A stretch of 64,000 nucleotides of DNA. It comes from a bacterium (GTDB lineage Bacteria > Zhuqueibacterota > Zhuqueibacteria > Zhuqueibacterales > Zhuqueibacteraceae). Every line of letters starts with the position of its first letter. Position 1 is the first letter of the stretch. The notes under the pieces are model-generated. The model made no database searches and was not told the origin of the DNA. It worked only from the letters and a program-made list of their open reading frames with translations. Position numbers and translations under genes: made by a program. Below are positions 56,248 through 64,000 of the stretch, piece by piece. Where the stretch lies: the NCBI GenBank assembly GCA_023150945.1, contig JAKLJX010000019.1:1-64000 (forward strand), given 5' to 3'.

Positions 56248-59200
56248 GAATGTCCGATTTCCGCCCGAGTTCCATCCGCCGCGCGTTTCGCCAATCGCGT
56301 CGGCATTGCCTCCCGCGCGCCGGCGCAGCCCTGCTGGCGGTGTTGCTCTCCGCTACCGCCGCCGCGGCGCAGTTGCGCGTGCTTGCGGTTTCTCCACCGG
56401 CAGACGATCTGCATGCGACCCCCAACGCCAGTGTGCGAGTGACTTTTGACCAGGCGCTCGACGAGACCGCACTTCCGCTGCGACCGTTGCGGGTGTGGGG
56501 CAGTTATCGCGGGGAGTATGCCGGCGCGCTCAGCTATGATGCTTTCGCCAATCAGTTGTCCTTTACGCCTTTTCAAAGTTTCATCGAAGGCGAAGAAGTG
56601 ACGGTGGTGCTGCGCCGGCCGCTGCGCAGCCGCTCCGGCAGCACGCTGGCACAGCCGCTGGTGTGGCGGTTTCTCGTGGCCACACCGCTGGGCACGGCGC
56701 GCTTCGAACCGGCGGTGATCGACCTCAGCGCTGAACGCAGCCAGGAGCCGACGCAGATACTGCCCGCGGATTTCGACAACGACGGCTTCGTGGATTTGGC
56801 CGTGGTGCATCGCGGCTCGCATCAAATCACGCTGCTGCAGAATGTCTTTCAGCAAACCGCAGGCGCGGCGTTGGTGGCGATGAAGCGGACGCTGGCGACG
56901 CAATCCACGCCGGCGAGTGCGGCGGCCGCAGATTTCAACAGCGACGGCCGGCTGGATCTTGCCGTCGCGAATTTCAACAGCAACACCGTGCAGGTGTTCA
57001 TCGGCGACGGCATTTTCGGTTTCAGCGCGCCGCGCGTGTTTGACACCGGCGAGCATCCCAGCGATCTCATTGCCCAGGACTTTGATGGTGATGGCGATCT
57101 CGATCTCGCTCTGACCTTGTCGGGCAGCGACCGGCTGGCGCTCATGCGCAACGACAGTCTCGGCTTCTTCAGCGAATCCCAACGACTGGCGGTGGGCGCG
57201 GCGCCCAACAAAGTCACCGCCTGGGATTTCGACGGTGACAATGATCTCGATCTCGCCGTGGCCAACAGCGGCAGCCGCGCTCTCACGATTTTTCGCAATG
57301 ATGCTGCCGGCACTTTTTCCGCTGCCGGCACGGTGGCAGTGGCGCTCACGCCCGTCGATTTGAAAACCGGCGACCTCGCCGGCCGCGGCGCGAATGCCGT
57401 GGGCGACGGCCGCCGCGAACTCGTGGTGCTGGGATCGGATCTGCCGTTTCTCGGCAAACCCTCCGGCGCCGCGGCCGCGGGCAGCTCTGAGGTTGCGGTG
57501 ATTGCATGGAACGCCGGCAACGGCACCTTCACAGCGGTGCAGAGCCTGACACTCAACGGCCGGGCACAATCCTTTGTCCTCTGCGATGTCGATTCTCTCG
57601 ACGCAAGCACGCCGGCTTCGCCTTACCAGCCCGATCGCGATCTTGACATTCTCTTCACCCGTTTTTGGGAAGATGGCGTGGCGTGGCTGCGCAATGCCGA
57701 CAATGCGCCGTTGCATCCTGCTGCCGTTGCCGAACTGGATTCCGTGCACAGCGCCAAGGCGATTGCGGCATTCGATGTTGATCGCGACGGCGACAATGAC
57801 TTCGTGGTTTCCAACTATCTCGACAATCAGCTCGTCATCTATCGCAACGGCGGCCAGCGGGTCACGCCCTGCGGTTTGGTGGATTCCCTGGGCACGCCGG
57901 TCACCACCATTGATTTCGGTGCGGTGCCGGTGGGCGGTACCGGGCTGGCAACCTATTTTCTGGCGAATCCGACTTCACTCGATTTCCTGTTCACGGCCAC
58001 GCTCAGCGACAGCATTCATTTCCGCCTGCTGCCGGTGCGCGGTTCGCTGCCGGCCGGCGAAATCGTACCGATTCGCTTGGAATTCGCGCCCAGCGACACC
58101 CTGCCCTACACCGCGATCTTGCTGCTCAAGTTGAATGACTATCTCAACACCTCCGAAAGCTGCGCCATTGTCCTGCAAGGCCGCGGCGTCCGCCCGCTGC
58201 TCCATCTGCCGCAAACCGAGATCGACTTCGGGTGCGTGCCGCCGGGCGCCACTTCGATTCGGGAGTTGATTCTCGAAAATCGCGGCAACTACGAGCTGGA
58301 AATCCTGGGCGCAGCCACGAGCACGAACAACTTCATCGCCTTGACCAATTTGAACGGCTTGCGCCTCGCGCCCAATGCCGCGGTGAGAGCCTCCTTTGCC
58401 TTTCGTCCCGACCGGCTGGGCGCATTCAGCGACAGCCTGCGGATTCGCACTTCCGATCCCAGCCAGCCGTTGCTCAAGGTGTATTTCCGCGGCTGTGGCT
58501 CATCGAGCGCGCCGGTGATCACCTCGCCGGATACACTGCGTGCCACCGAGGACGTCGAGGCGATCTACCTTGCCACCGCCAGCGATCCCGATGGGTCGCA
58601 ACCGGCGTTCCGATTTCTGAACTTGCCACGCTGGCTGGCAGCGATCGGCGATACCGTGCGCGGCACGCCGCGCGAGGGCGACGGCAATACCTCTTTCACC
58701 ATTATCGCATCCGATGGCTTCTTTGCGGATACGCTGGCCGTCATCGTGCTGGTCACGCCGGTGAATGATGCGCCGGTGTTCGATTCGCTCGGCGCCTTTG
58801 TGGTCTTTGAAGAAGAGTTGCTCACCTTCACCGTTGCCGCACGAGATCCCGAAGGTGCAGAAGTGACGCTCGCGGCGACCAGCCTGCCGCCGGGCAGCGC
58901 TTTTGCTCCGCAGGGCAATGGCCGCGGCACTTTCACCTGGCGGCCGGCGTTCGGCAGTGCCGGCGCTTACCGCGCGATTTTTGTCGCCACCGAGCAGGCG
59001 AATGCCGGGCCGCTGACTGCGAGCCTCACCGTGCCGATCGACGTGATCAAGCGCCTGCCGGATTTGTTCGTGCAGACGCTGACGCGCAATGCCACCACGA
59101 TCAAACGCAATCAGGCCCTGACGGTCACCGTGGTGTTCGGCGATTCGCTCGCGCCGGTGGCGGAATCGTTTCGCGCCGGTCTGTTTCTCAATAATGCCTT

Positions 59201-59660
59201 GCTTGCTGACACCACGCTCAACGGTTTGGGCCGTGACCGCCGTGTCAGCTTTGTGCGGGATGTTGTTTTCGCCGAGACTGGCCGCCAAACACTGGAAGCG
59301 CGCGTCGATATTGATAATCGCATTCCTGAGATCAACAAGGCGAACAACGTGTTGCGGCTGGAGGTGATGGTGGAGGCCGGTGCGCTGACCGTGGCGCCGA
59401 ATCCCTTCACGCCCAATGCCGACGGCTACAATGATGAAGTCATCTTCGACTTGCGGGATTTTGCCGGCGAAGAGTTGGAGCTGCGCATCTTCGGCCTGCG
59501 CGGCGAGTTGTTGCGTTCCTTCAAAGCGAGCGGCGGCCGGGAATACCGCTGGAACGGCGCCAATGAAAGCGGCGCGCAGCAATACCCCGGCCCGTATCTT
59601 TATTTGCTCACGGCTGGCGGCCGGAAGGTTGCGTCGGGCTATGTCGTGCTGGCAAGGTAA
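56244..59660 (+). CDS. Giant secreted FG-GAP/Ig-like protein with sorting-type tail
   Basis: A 1,138-aa exported protein. Signal peptide to about residue 42; an SbsA-like Ig domain (about 45-150); five or more FG-GAP/VCBS calcium-type repeats (about 165-545: DFDNDGFVDLAV, DFNSDGRLDLAV, DFDGDGDLDLAL, DVDRDGDNDFVV); two HYDIN/ASPM-like modules (about 550-750); two cadherin/Ig-like modules (about 755-935); a CARDB-like module (about 937-1045); and a gliding-motility/FlgD-type C-terminus with VAPNPFTPNADGYNDEV. It is likely a surface adhesin or matrix protein. The start overlaps the TPR gene by ATGA. Confidence 0.88.
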   Translation: MRMSDFRPSSIRRAFRQSRRHCLPRAGAALLAVLLSATAAAAQLRVLAVSPPADDLHATPNASVRVTFDQALDETALPLRPLRVWGSYRGEYAGALSYDAFANQLSFTPFQSFIEGEEVTVVLRRPLRSRSGSTLAQPLVWRFLVATPLGTARFEPAVIDLSAERSQEPTQILPADFDNDGFVDLAVVHRGSHQITLLQNVFQQTAGAALVAMKRTLATQSTPASAAAADFNSDGRLDLAVANFNSNTVQVFIGDGIFGFSAPRVFDTGEHPSDLIAQDFDGDGDLDLALTLSGSDRLALMRNDSLGFFSESQRLAVGAAPNKVTAWDFDGDNDLDLAVANSGSRALTIFRNDAAGTFSAAGTVAVALTPVDLKTGDLAGRGANAVGDGRRELVVLGSDLPFLGKPSGAAAAGSSEVAVIAWNAGNGTFTAVQSLTLNGRAQSFVLCDVDSLDASTPASPYQPDRDLDILFTRFWEDGVAWLRNADNAPLHPAAVAELDSVHSAKAIAAFDVDRDGDNDFVVSNYLDNQLVIYRNGGQRVTPCGLVDSLGTPVTTIDFGAVPVGGTGLATYFLANPTSLDFLFTATLSDSIHFRLLPVRGSLPAGEIVPIRLEFAPSDTLPYTAILLLKLNDYLNTSESCAIVLQGRGVRPLLHLPQTEIDFGCVPPGATSIRELILENRGNYELEILGAATSTNNFIALTNLNGLRLAPNAAVRASFAFRPDRLGAFSDSLRIRTSDPSQPLLKVYFRGCGSSSAPVITSPDTLRATEDVEAIYLATASDPDGSQPAFRFLNLPRWLAAIGDTVRGTPREGDGNTSFTIIASDGFFADTLAVIVLVTPVNDAPVFDSLGAFVVFEEELLTFTVAARDPEGAEVTLAATSLPPGSAFAPQGNGRGTFTWRPAFGSAGAYRAIFVATEQANAGPLTASLTVPIDVIKRLPDLFVQTLTRNATTIKRNQALTVTVVFGDSLAPVAESFRAGLFLNNALLADTTLNGLGRDRRVSFVRDVVFAETGRQTLEARVDIDNRIPEINKANNVLRLEVMVEAGALTVAPNPFTPNADGYNDEVIFDLRDFAGEELELRIFGLRGELLRSFKASGGREYRWNGANESGAQQYPGPYLYLLTAGGRKVASGYVVLAR

Positions 59661-59729
59661 GGATCAAGGTTTCAGCTTGTCTGAAATCTGGCAGTGACTG
59701 CTCTCTTGAGAAGCATATCCACCGCCACC

Positions 59730-59836
59730 GTCATCTTGCAGGGATTCTGTGAAGACTCGAGCACAGTGCGAAACATTCCACCTGATTCGCCGGCATGACC
59801 TCTCGAGGGATCACTTGTACGAATGCTGGATGACAC
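59730..59836. repeat. MITE-like element with GTCAT...ATGAC ends (copy 2)
   Basis: Its left end (59730-59752) matches the left arm of the element at 37536, with several differences, and its right end GCTGGATGAC is shared with that copy. At about 107 bp it is longer than copy 1 because its centre is expanded. It lies in the gap before the PorP/SprF-like gene. Confidence 0.45.
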
Positions 59837-59868
59837 GGAAAAATCGAGTGAATTCACTAGAACGACAG

Positions 59869-61641
59869 ATGACGCTTGCACGAAAAACCTCCGCCCTCCT
59901 GTTGGTGGCGCTGCTCGTGGCCGCCGCGCCGGCGCAGACTCTGCTCGAGCCCCGGCCGCTCGACCTCTGGAGCGGCCATGCCAGTCTGAGCAATCCCGCT
60001 GCGATGAGTTACCAGCGCAGCATGCTGCAGGCCGGCATGCGCTTCTATCATCTCGGCTTCATCGAGGGTGCGGCTTCCCGCTTCCGGTTGAACTACATTT
60101 CGCTGGTGCTGCCGCGCTGGCTGCCGCAGGAACTGGCCTTTGCCGGACACGCGCAAAACCTGTCGCTGCCGCTTTACAGTCAAACCTATGCCAGTGTGGC
60201 GGTGAGCCGTCGGCTGTCGCCGCTGGTGGCGGTGGGTGTGAAAGCAGGTGTGCTCACACGCAGCTATGATCAAAGTGAATTTGTTTTGCTGGATGCCAAC
60301 GATCCGGTCTTTGCCAACGGCAAGAGTAAAAGCGCGCTCGATGTCGGTGTCGGCGTGACTCTGCGGCCGCTGCCGTTTGTCTCGCTTGCTCTCAGCCGCG
60401 ATCATCTTAACCAGCCCAACCTGGCGTTGGGTGAGCCCGCGCTGCGCTGGCAGGCCGCGAATCATTTTGCGCTGAATCTGCAACTCGGCAATGTGCAGAC
60501 TTCGTTGATCAACACGCGTGAACGCGGCGCGGCGCACACCGGCGGCTTCGTGGAATGGAGCCGGCCTGACCTGGGCTTTGCGCGTTTCAGCCGCGATCAG
60601 CGCGGCTGGCAGATCGAGGGCCGCGGCCGCATTTACGGCCCGGTGAGCTTGAACTACCTCTTCGATTATCCCAGCAACGAGCTGGCCGGCAACACCACCG
60701 GCTCGCATGAGTTTGCTTTTGTGCTGGAATTCGATCGCGTGCTGCGGCTGCCCAGGATCGAGCCGGCGCCGCAGTTCGATTATCCCTTCGAGGCTTCCCC
60801 GGACTATTTCCTGACCACGGCGCGCGCGTTGGTCAAGGCCGAAGCCGAGGAGATGCACATTGTGTCGCAGCGCCTGGAGCGCATCATCGCGCCCGATGTG
60901 CCGACGCATGCGCTCGCCGCGCTCTCGGTGTATGATCTCGGCAGTCTCGACACCACGCTGCAAGCCCTTCCTGCGGTGACGCCGGTGAGCGTCATTGCCC
61001 TCACCGACACCAGTGCGCAGCTAGCCGGCAGCTATTCGACCTTCTACCGGCAGACGCTGGGCCAGCTCTCGCGCAGCTTGATGCAAACCCCGGCCACAGC
61101 AGCGACGATTGTGGCCAATCCGCGAGCAATGCCGCGCGCGCTGGCGTTGAAGAACTATCTCGGCAAATCCGCGCTGGGTGAATTGCAGGTTGGCCTGCCG
61201 CGCTTCACCAGTGTGCAGGATAGTCTGCGCTTCCATCGCCGCCTCGGACGCAGCGCCATCCTGCCGCAGGAAGAACGCGTTTCACTTTCGCCCTCGGCGG
61301 CGGTGTTTCAAATCACCAGCGCGAATTTCTACACGCCGCCGCAGCGCTGGGAGTTGGTGGTCGAAACTGCCGCCGGCGAGCCGGTATGGCGCCTCGCCGG
61401 CCACGGCCGTTTACCCAATCAGATTGTGTGGAATTGGCAGGCGAAGAACGGCAAAGTGGTGGCGCCGGGATTTTACTACTACTATCTCACTTGGGAGGGC
61501 GCCGAGGGTGCGCTGGGCAAATCGCCGCAGCGCCGGCTCTATGTGCGCAAGCTGCAACGCACGGTGAAGATCGAGGTGAAGCGCAAGCTCGAGGCGGGCG
61601 CGGCGCCGGCGGATGCGGTTGAGGTGATTTTGCATCGGTGA
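59869..61641 (+). CDS. PorP/SprF-like outer-membrane barrel with FlgD-type tail
   Basis: A 590-aa exported protein. The signal peptide (about 1-23, ending APAQT) begins at the ATG at 59869; the ribosome site is weak. Residues about 25-310 have the PorP/SprF pattern: SNPAAMSYQRSMLQAGMRF, SLPLYSQTYASVAVSRRL, VGVKAGVLTRSY, SALDVGVGVTLRP, with repeated barrel strands. A middle domain (about 340-480) has no recognised family. The C-terminus (about 500-590) is FlgD-like, with WELVVETAAGEPVWRLAG and VWNWQAKNGKVVAPGFYYY. PorP/SprF proteins anchor gliding adhesins and T9SS cargo to the outer membrane. Confidence 0.78.
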   Translation: MTLARKTSALLLVALLVAAAPAQTLLEPRPLDLWSGHASLSNPAAMSYQRSMLQAGMRFYHLGFIEGAASRFRLNYISLVLPRWLPQELAFAGHAQNLSLPLYSQTYASVAVSRRLSPLVAVGVKAGVLTRSYDQSEFVLLDANDPVFANGKSKSALDVGVGVTLRPLPFVSLALSRDHLNQPNLALGEPALRWQAANHFALNLQLGNVQTSLINTRERGAAHTGGFVEWSRPDLGFARFSRDQRGWQIEGRGRIYGPVSLNYLFDYPSNELAGNTTGSHEFAFVLEFDRVLRLPRIEPAPQFDYPFEASPDYFLTTARALVKAEAEEMHIVSQRLERIIAPDVPTHALAALSVYDLGSLDTTLQALPAVTPVSVIALTDTSAQLAGSYSTFYRQTLGQLSRSLMQTPATAATIVANPRAMPRALALKNYLGKSALGELQVGLPRFTSVQDSLRFHRRLGRSAILPQEERVSLSPSAAVFQITSANFYTPPQRWELVVETAAGEPVWRLAGHGRLPNQIVWNWQAKNGKVVAPGFYYYYLTWEGAEGALGKSPQRRLYVRKLQRTVKIEVKRKLEAGAAPADAVEVILHR

Positions 61642-61658
61642 ATTCAAGCAGCGATTCA

Positions 61659-61932
61659 AGCAGCGATTCAAATCGCAGCCTGTTAGCACAAGCCGGCAGA
61701 AGCCGACTGGCCATGGGCGCGTGGTGAGAGCAGCGATTCAGATCGCAGCCTGTTAGCGCAAGTCGGCTGAAGCCGACTGGCCATGGGCGCGTGGTGAGAG
61801 CAGCGATTCAAATCGCAGCCTGTTAGCGCAAGTCGGCTGAAGCCGACTGGACATGGGCGCGTGGTGAGCGAGCAGCGATTCAAATCGCAGCCTGTTAGCA
61901 CAAGTCGGCTGAAGCCGACTGGACATGGGCGC
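61659..61932. repeat. Tandem 70-bp hairpin repeat array, about 3.9 copies
   Basis: Units start at 61659, 61729, 61799 and 61871 (70, 70, 72 and 62 bp, the last truncated). Each unit contains GCGATTCAAATCGC (two-sided palindrome) and AGTCGGCTGAAGCCGACT (7-bp stem, TGAA loop), except small changes in units 1 and 2. Copies are about 95% identical. The end of unit 4 leads into two more palindromes (next entries). The array is not a CRISPR: there are no unique spacers. Confidence 0.9.
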
Positions 61933-61938
61933 CTGACG

Positions 61939-61956
61939 AGTCGCTTTTAAGCGACT
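61939..61956. repeat. Perfect palindrome AGTCGCTT/AAGCGACT
   Basis: An 18-nt perfect palindrome with a 2-nt centre, directly after the tandem array. Its AGTCG... start echoes the AGTCGGC stem of the array. Confidence 0.7.
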
Positions 61957-61967
61957 TCCGGTAGCAA

Positions 61968-61987
61968 CCTGAGAATTGATTCTCAGG
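61968..61987. promoter_or_regulatory. Perfect 9-bp palindrome 20 nt before the TonB-like start
   Basis: CCTGAGAAT and ATTCTCAGG flank a TG centre. The position, 20 nt before the ATG at 62008, could make it an operator or a structure controlling ribosome access. Confidence 0.4.
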
Positions 61988-62007
61988 CGACTTCATAATC
62001 TCAGGAC

Positions 62008-63201
62008 ATGGTCATGCTGGACCCCGGTGTCATTTCGTTTTTCAAATATGGCGCGCCCGAGCTCAAGCAAAACTACCGCAGGTATGTGGCGTGGGGGCTC
62101 GCCATCGCCAGTGCCTTGCATCTCACGATGCTGGCCGCACTGCGGGGCTACACTTACTTCTTTCCTGAGGAAGAGCCAGCGCGGGTGGTGCGTATTCAGC
62201 TTTATCCCGAGCTGGCGCAGAAGGTGAATTTGCAGAAGGAGACCGTTGCTCTTCCGGCTGAAGCCGGCGCACCGGGCGGTGGCGGATCAAGCTCGCAGCC
62301 GGTGGGCGTGGGCCGCGTGCTGGCGGAGCCGGGTGGCGGCACCATGGGCGTGCCCCGGCGCATCGACCTCGCCGCCGAGTTGGGCGATCTCGGCATGGGC
62401 CAGCCGAATCTCTCACAACCAAAACTTTCAGGTGCAGGACGAGGGACAGTGACCGGCACGCCGGCCGTGGGCCGCACGGATCTCGCAGCCTCCTGGGATA
62501 CCGAATTGGGCAGCGGCGGCCTCGATCTCGGCGGAACCGATTTGGAAACCGCGTTGCCTGGCGAGGGCCGCAGTCGAGGTTTCGGCGGCAAGAGTGCCAC
62601 CGGCGAAGGCATTCGCGTCGGCACGGGCGGCGCCGGCGAGGCCGGATTGGGCCAGGGCCTGGGTGCCGGCGGGGGCGATGCGGGGTTGGGATTGCCGGGC
62701 AGCGGTGGCACCGGCCGCGGCGCCAGGAATGGCACCGGCGCCGCCGCAGCCAAAGTGGAATTGAAGAACCTGCAAGACTTTGGCGGCAATTACCGCAGCT
62801 TCACGCCCATCTACAAAGCCCTCGCCGAATGGATGCGCAAAAACCCGCGCGACCTGGCGGAAGTCGTTGACCGCTTCATGGGCTATCAACCCGGGAATCT
62901 GACGACCTCCGAGACGCTCATGGTGGGTGAGCGGCGTTTCGAGATTTTTCTGCTGTGCGTGGATGCCACTTACGAAGTGCGCGTCTGCCTGGTGGAAGGC
63001 AATGAAATCACCTATCTCATCGATCAGGGCTTCAAGAAGCAAAGCAATTTTCTGCGCGTCGGCTCGTTGACGCGCGTGCCCGGACAAAGCGCGATTCATC
63101 GCTTTGGCTCGGAACTGCGCGAGGCCTCCGATCAACGCGCCCAACAGTTCTATCAAATCTTCCTGTCCTGGTGGGAGACGGTGAGGCACGAGGTCGAATG
63201 A
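62008..63201 (+). CDS. TonB-like N-terminus with Gly-rich linker and unrecognised C-terminal domain
   Basis: A 397-aa membrane-anchored protein. The N-terminus (SFFKYGAPELKQNYRRYVAW) and one membrane helix (about 28-48) match TonB energy transducers of FCB bacteria. Residues about 88-250 are a Gly/Ser/Ala-rich flexible linker (GGGGSSS, GLGQGLGAGGGDAGLG). The C-terminal domain (about 255-397) contains IYKALAEWMRKNPRDLAEV, ETLMVGERRFEIFLLCVD, YEVRVCLVEGNEITYLIDQG and does not show a TonB C-terminal motif that I recognise. Its stop overlaps the next start as ATGA. It may couple the inner membrane to the outer-membrane barrel (inference). Confidence 0.75.
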   Translation: MVMLDPGVISFFKYGAPELKQNYRRYVAWGLAIASALHLTMLAALRGYTYFFPEEEPARVVRIQLYPELAQKVNLQKETVALPAEAGAPGGGGSSSQPVGVGRVLAEPGGGTMGVPRRIDLAAELGDLGMGQPNLSQPKLSGAGRGTVTGTPAVGRTDLAASWDTELGSGGLDLGGTDLETALPGEGRSRGFGGKSATGEGIRVGTGGAGEAGLGQGLGAGGGDAGLGLPGSGGTGRGARNGTGAAAAKVELKNLQDFGGNYRSFTPIYKALAEWMRKNPRDLAEVVDRFMGYQPGNLTTSETLMVGERRFEIFLLCVDATYEVRVCLVEGNEITYLIDQGFKKQSNFLRVGSLTRVPGQSAIHRFGSELREASDQRAQQFYQIFLSWWETVRHEVE

Positions 63202-64000
63202 AAAGCATGGCAAAGGATTTGGGAAATAGCAGAATGTCGCAGCAACGCCAATATTTCACGAGATGCAACTACGCAGTGCAATGGAACTCCCGGGCCGCGC
63301 TGGCGCTGTTGGCGGCCTTGTTGTTGACCGCCTGCGCCGGCAGCCGTTCCGGCAAGCTGGGCCAGCGCGCCGCGCCTCTGTTGGTGCCCGCCGGCGTCGA
63401 CAGCAGCGTCGCTGCTGCCGCCGATTCCACTGCGAAAACGCTGTTCGTCGAATACCCACAGCAGCAGCAGGCCCGGCAGATTGCCGATTCTTCCGTTGCC
63501 AAGGTGGAGAAGAGTAATCGGCTGTGGGAGATCTTCAGCGGCCGGACGGATTCGCTGGTGGTGGATTCGGTGGCGGCAATCAACCGCTTCAACGAGGCCG
63601 GCCGGGAATTGCAGCGCGCTGTGGCCCTCGACAAAAAAGCCGCAAACGACCCCGCGCCGGAGCAAATTCGGCGGCAGGCCTTGCAAGCTCTGGAAACCGC
63701 GCGCGCGGGTTTCGAGCTTTCTCTGCGGCTGAATCCGTTTGACGCCACCACGCGCTTGTGGCTGGCGCGCACTTATCAACTTCTCGCCCGGCGCTTTTTG
63801 GATGAACGCAATCACCGCAAGGCCGCGGAAGTGCTGGAGTCGCTGGTGCGCGTGCAAAAGGATCAGCACGGACTCTTTGCCCGCCTGGCGGATTGCTACT
63901 TTGCCCTGCAGGAATACCAGCCGGCGCTGCAAAATTTTCAGCAAGCCGAGCGCGTGCTGGCGGCCACCGCGGTTTTCGGAGTTCCGCCGCATGAGCCGCT
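63198..64000 (+). CDS. TPR lipoprotein, partial at window end
   Basis: An open frame of at least 267 codons that runs off the window. Its ATG overlaps the stop of the TonB-like gene (ATGA); an ATG at 63234 is an alternative start nearer the signal. The signal ends with a lipobox ALLLTACAGS. After a low-complexity stretch (about 45-75) come TPR-like helices (QQQQARQIADSSVAKVEKSN..., ARAGFELSLRLNPFDATTRLWLARTYQLLARRFL, AEVLESLVRVQKDQHGLFARLADCYFALQEYQPALQNFQQAE). It is likely co-transcribed with the TonB-like gene and akin to the TPR lipoprotein at 55174. Confidence 0.8.
   Translation, partial: MKSMAKDLGNSRMSQQRQYFTRCNYAVQWNSRAALALLAALLLTACAGSRSGKLGQRAAPLLVPAGVDSSVAAAADSTAKTLFVEYPQQQQARQIADSSVAKVEKSNRLWEIFSGRTDSLVVDSVAAINRFNEAGRELQRAVALDKKAANDPAPEQIRRQALQALETARAGFELSLRLNPFDATTRLWLARTYQLLARRFLDERNHRKAAEVLESLVRVQKDQHGLFARLADCYFALQEYQPALQNFQQAERVLAATAVFGVPPHEP

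Larger units (their letters stand above)
61642..62007. other. Intergenic gap filled by hairpin repeat array
   Basis: About 365 nt between the barrel gene and the TonB-like gene. Nearly all of it is repeat or palindrome, described in the next entries. No gene is seen. Confidence 0.6.

Noticed and set aside
61659..61932. Possible CRISPR array
   Set aside because: Units are contiguous tandem copies with no unique spacers, and no cas genes are near.

Overview
The window is GC-rich (roughly 58-62% by eye), densely coded bacterial chromosome with no rRNA, tRNA, phage, IS transposase or CRISPR that I could find. The protein repertoire points to a Gram-negative member of the FCB assemblage, most like candidate division KSB1 / Calditrichota-type bacteria: secreted proteins with FlgD-like or T9SS-like C-terminal tails, two DUF5916 outer-membrane proteins, a PorP/SprF-like barrel, a TonB-like N-terminus on a Gly-rich protein, a tricorn-type S41 peptidase, many lipoproteins, and mixed ATG/GTG/TTG starts behind good Shine-Dalgarno sites. 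The phylum call is an inference from gene content only.

Layout. 0-5.4 kb (minus): a truncated RND efflux pump gene, a lipoprotein-like secreted protein and the first DUF5916 barrel. 5.7-9.7 kb (minus): a small winged-helix-like protein, a receiver-less sigma-54 activator, and an overlapping OmpR-type response regulator/histidine kinase pair. 10.2 kb (plus): a lipoprotein paralogous to the one at 1.6 kb. 11.1-16.2 kb (minus): a cytochrome c fused to a barrel-like domain, a patatin-BamA-type protein, a 54-aa basic protein and two small lipoproteins. 16.6-19.5 kb (minus): gcvP with a clear intrinsic terminator. 19.8-21.6 kb (plus): a HupE/UreJ-like membrane protein and a methyltransferase. 21.7-30 kb (minus): zinc alcohol dehydrogenase, DUF2255 protein, tricorn-like protease, ribbon-helix-helix protein and clpB with terminator. 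30.9-37.5 kb (plus): toastrack-type lipoprotein, membrane SpoIIE-type phosphatase, ATP-grasp-like protein and a secreted beta-propeller-like protein. 37.6-50.4 kb (minus): OPT transporter, second DUF5916 protein, an exported unknown, an emfourin/protealysin-type protease pair, an NDT/TIR-like coiled-coil protein, a DapA-family aldolase and a large secreted protein. 51.2 kb (plus): thiolase. 52.6-54.7 kb (minus): a soluble receiver-kinase and a TPR protein. 55.2-64 kb (plus): an envelope locus of TPR lipoprotein, giant FG-GAP protein, PorP/SprF-like barrel, a hairpin repeat array, a TonB-like chimera and a second TPR lipoprotein cut by the window edge.

How it fits together. Most genes serve the envelope: export, surface display, uptake, proteolysis and signalling. 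Central metabolism is represented only by gcvP, thiolase, the DapA-type aldolase and the dehydrogenase. The most distinctive items are the 55-64 kb envelope locus with its array of nested hairpins, the emfourin-protease pair, the NDT/TIR-like coiled-coil protein, the cytochrome c-barrel fusion, and several dispersed palindromic elements in the intergenic gaps. All functions are deduced by reading the translated sequence; no database search was run.
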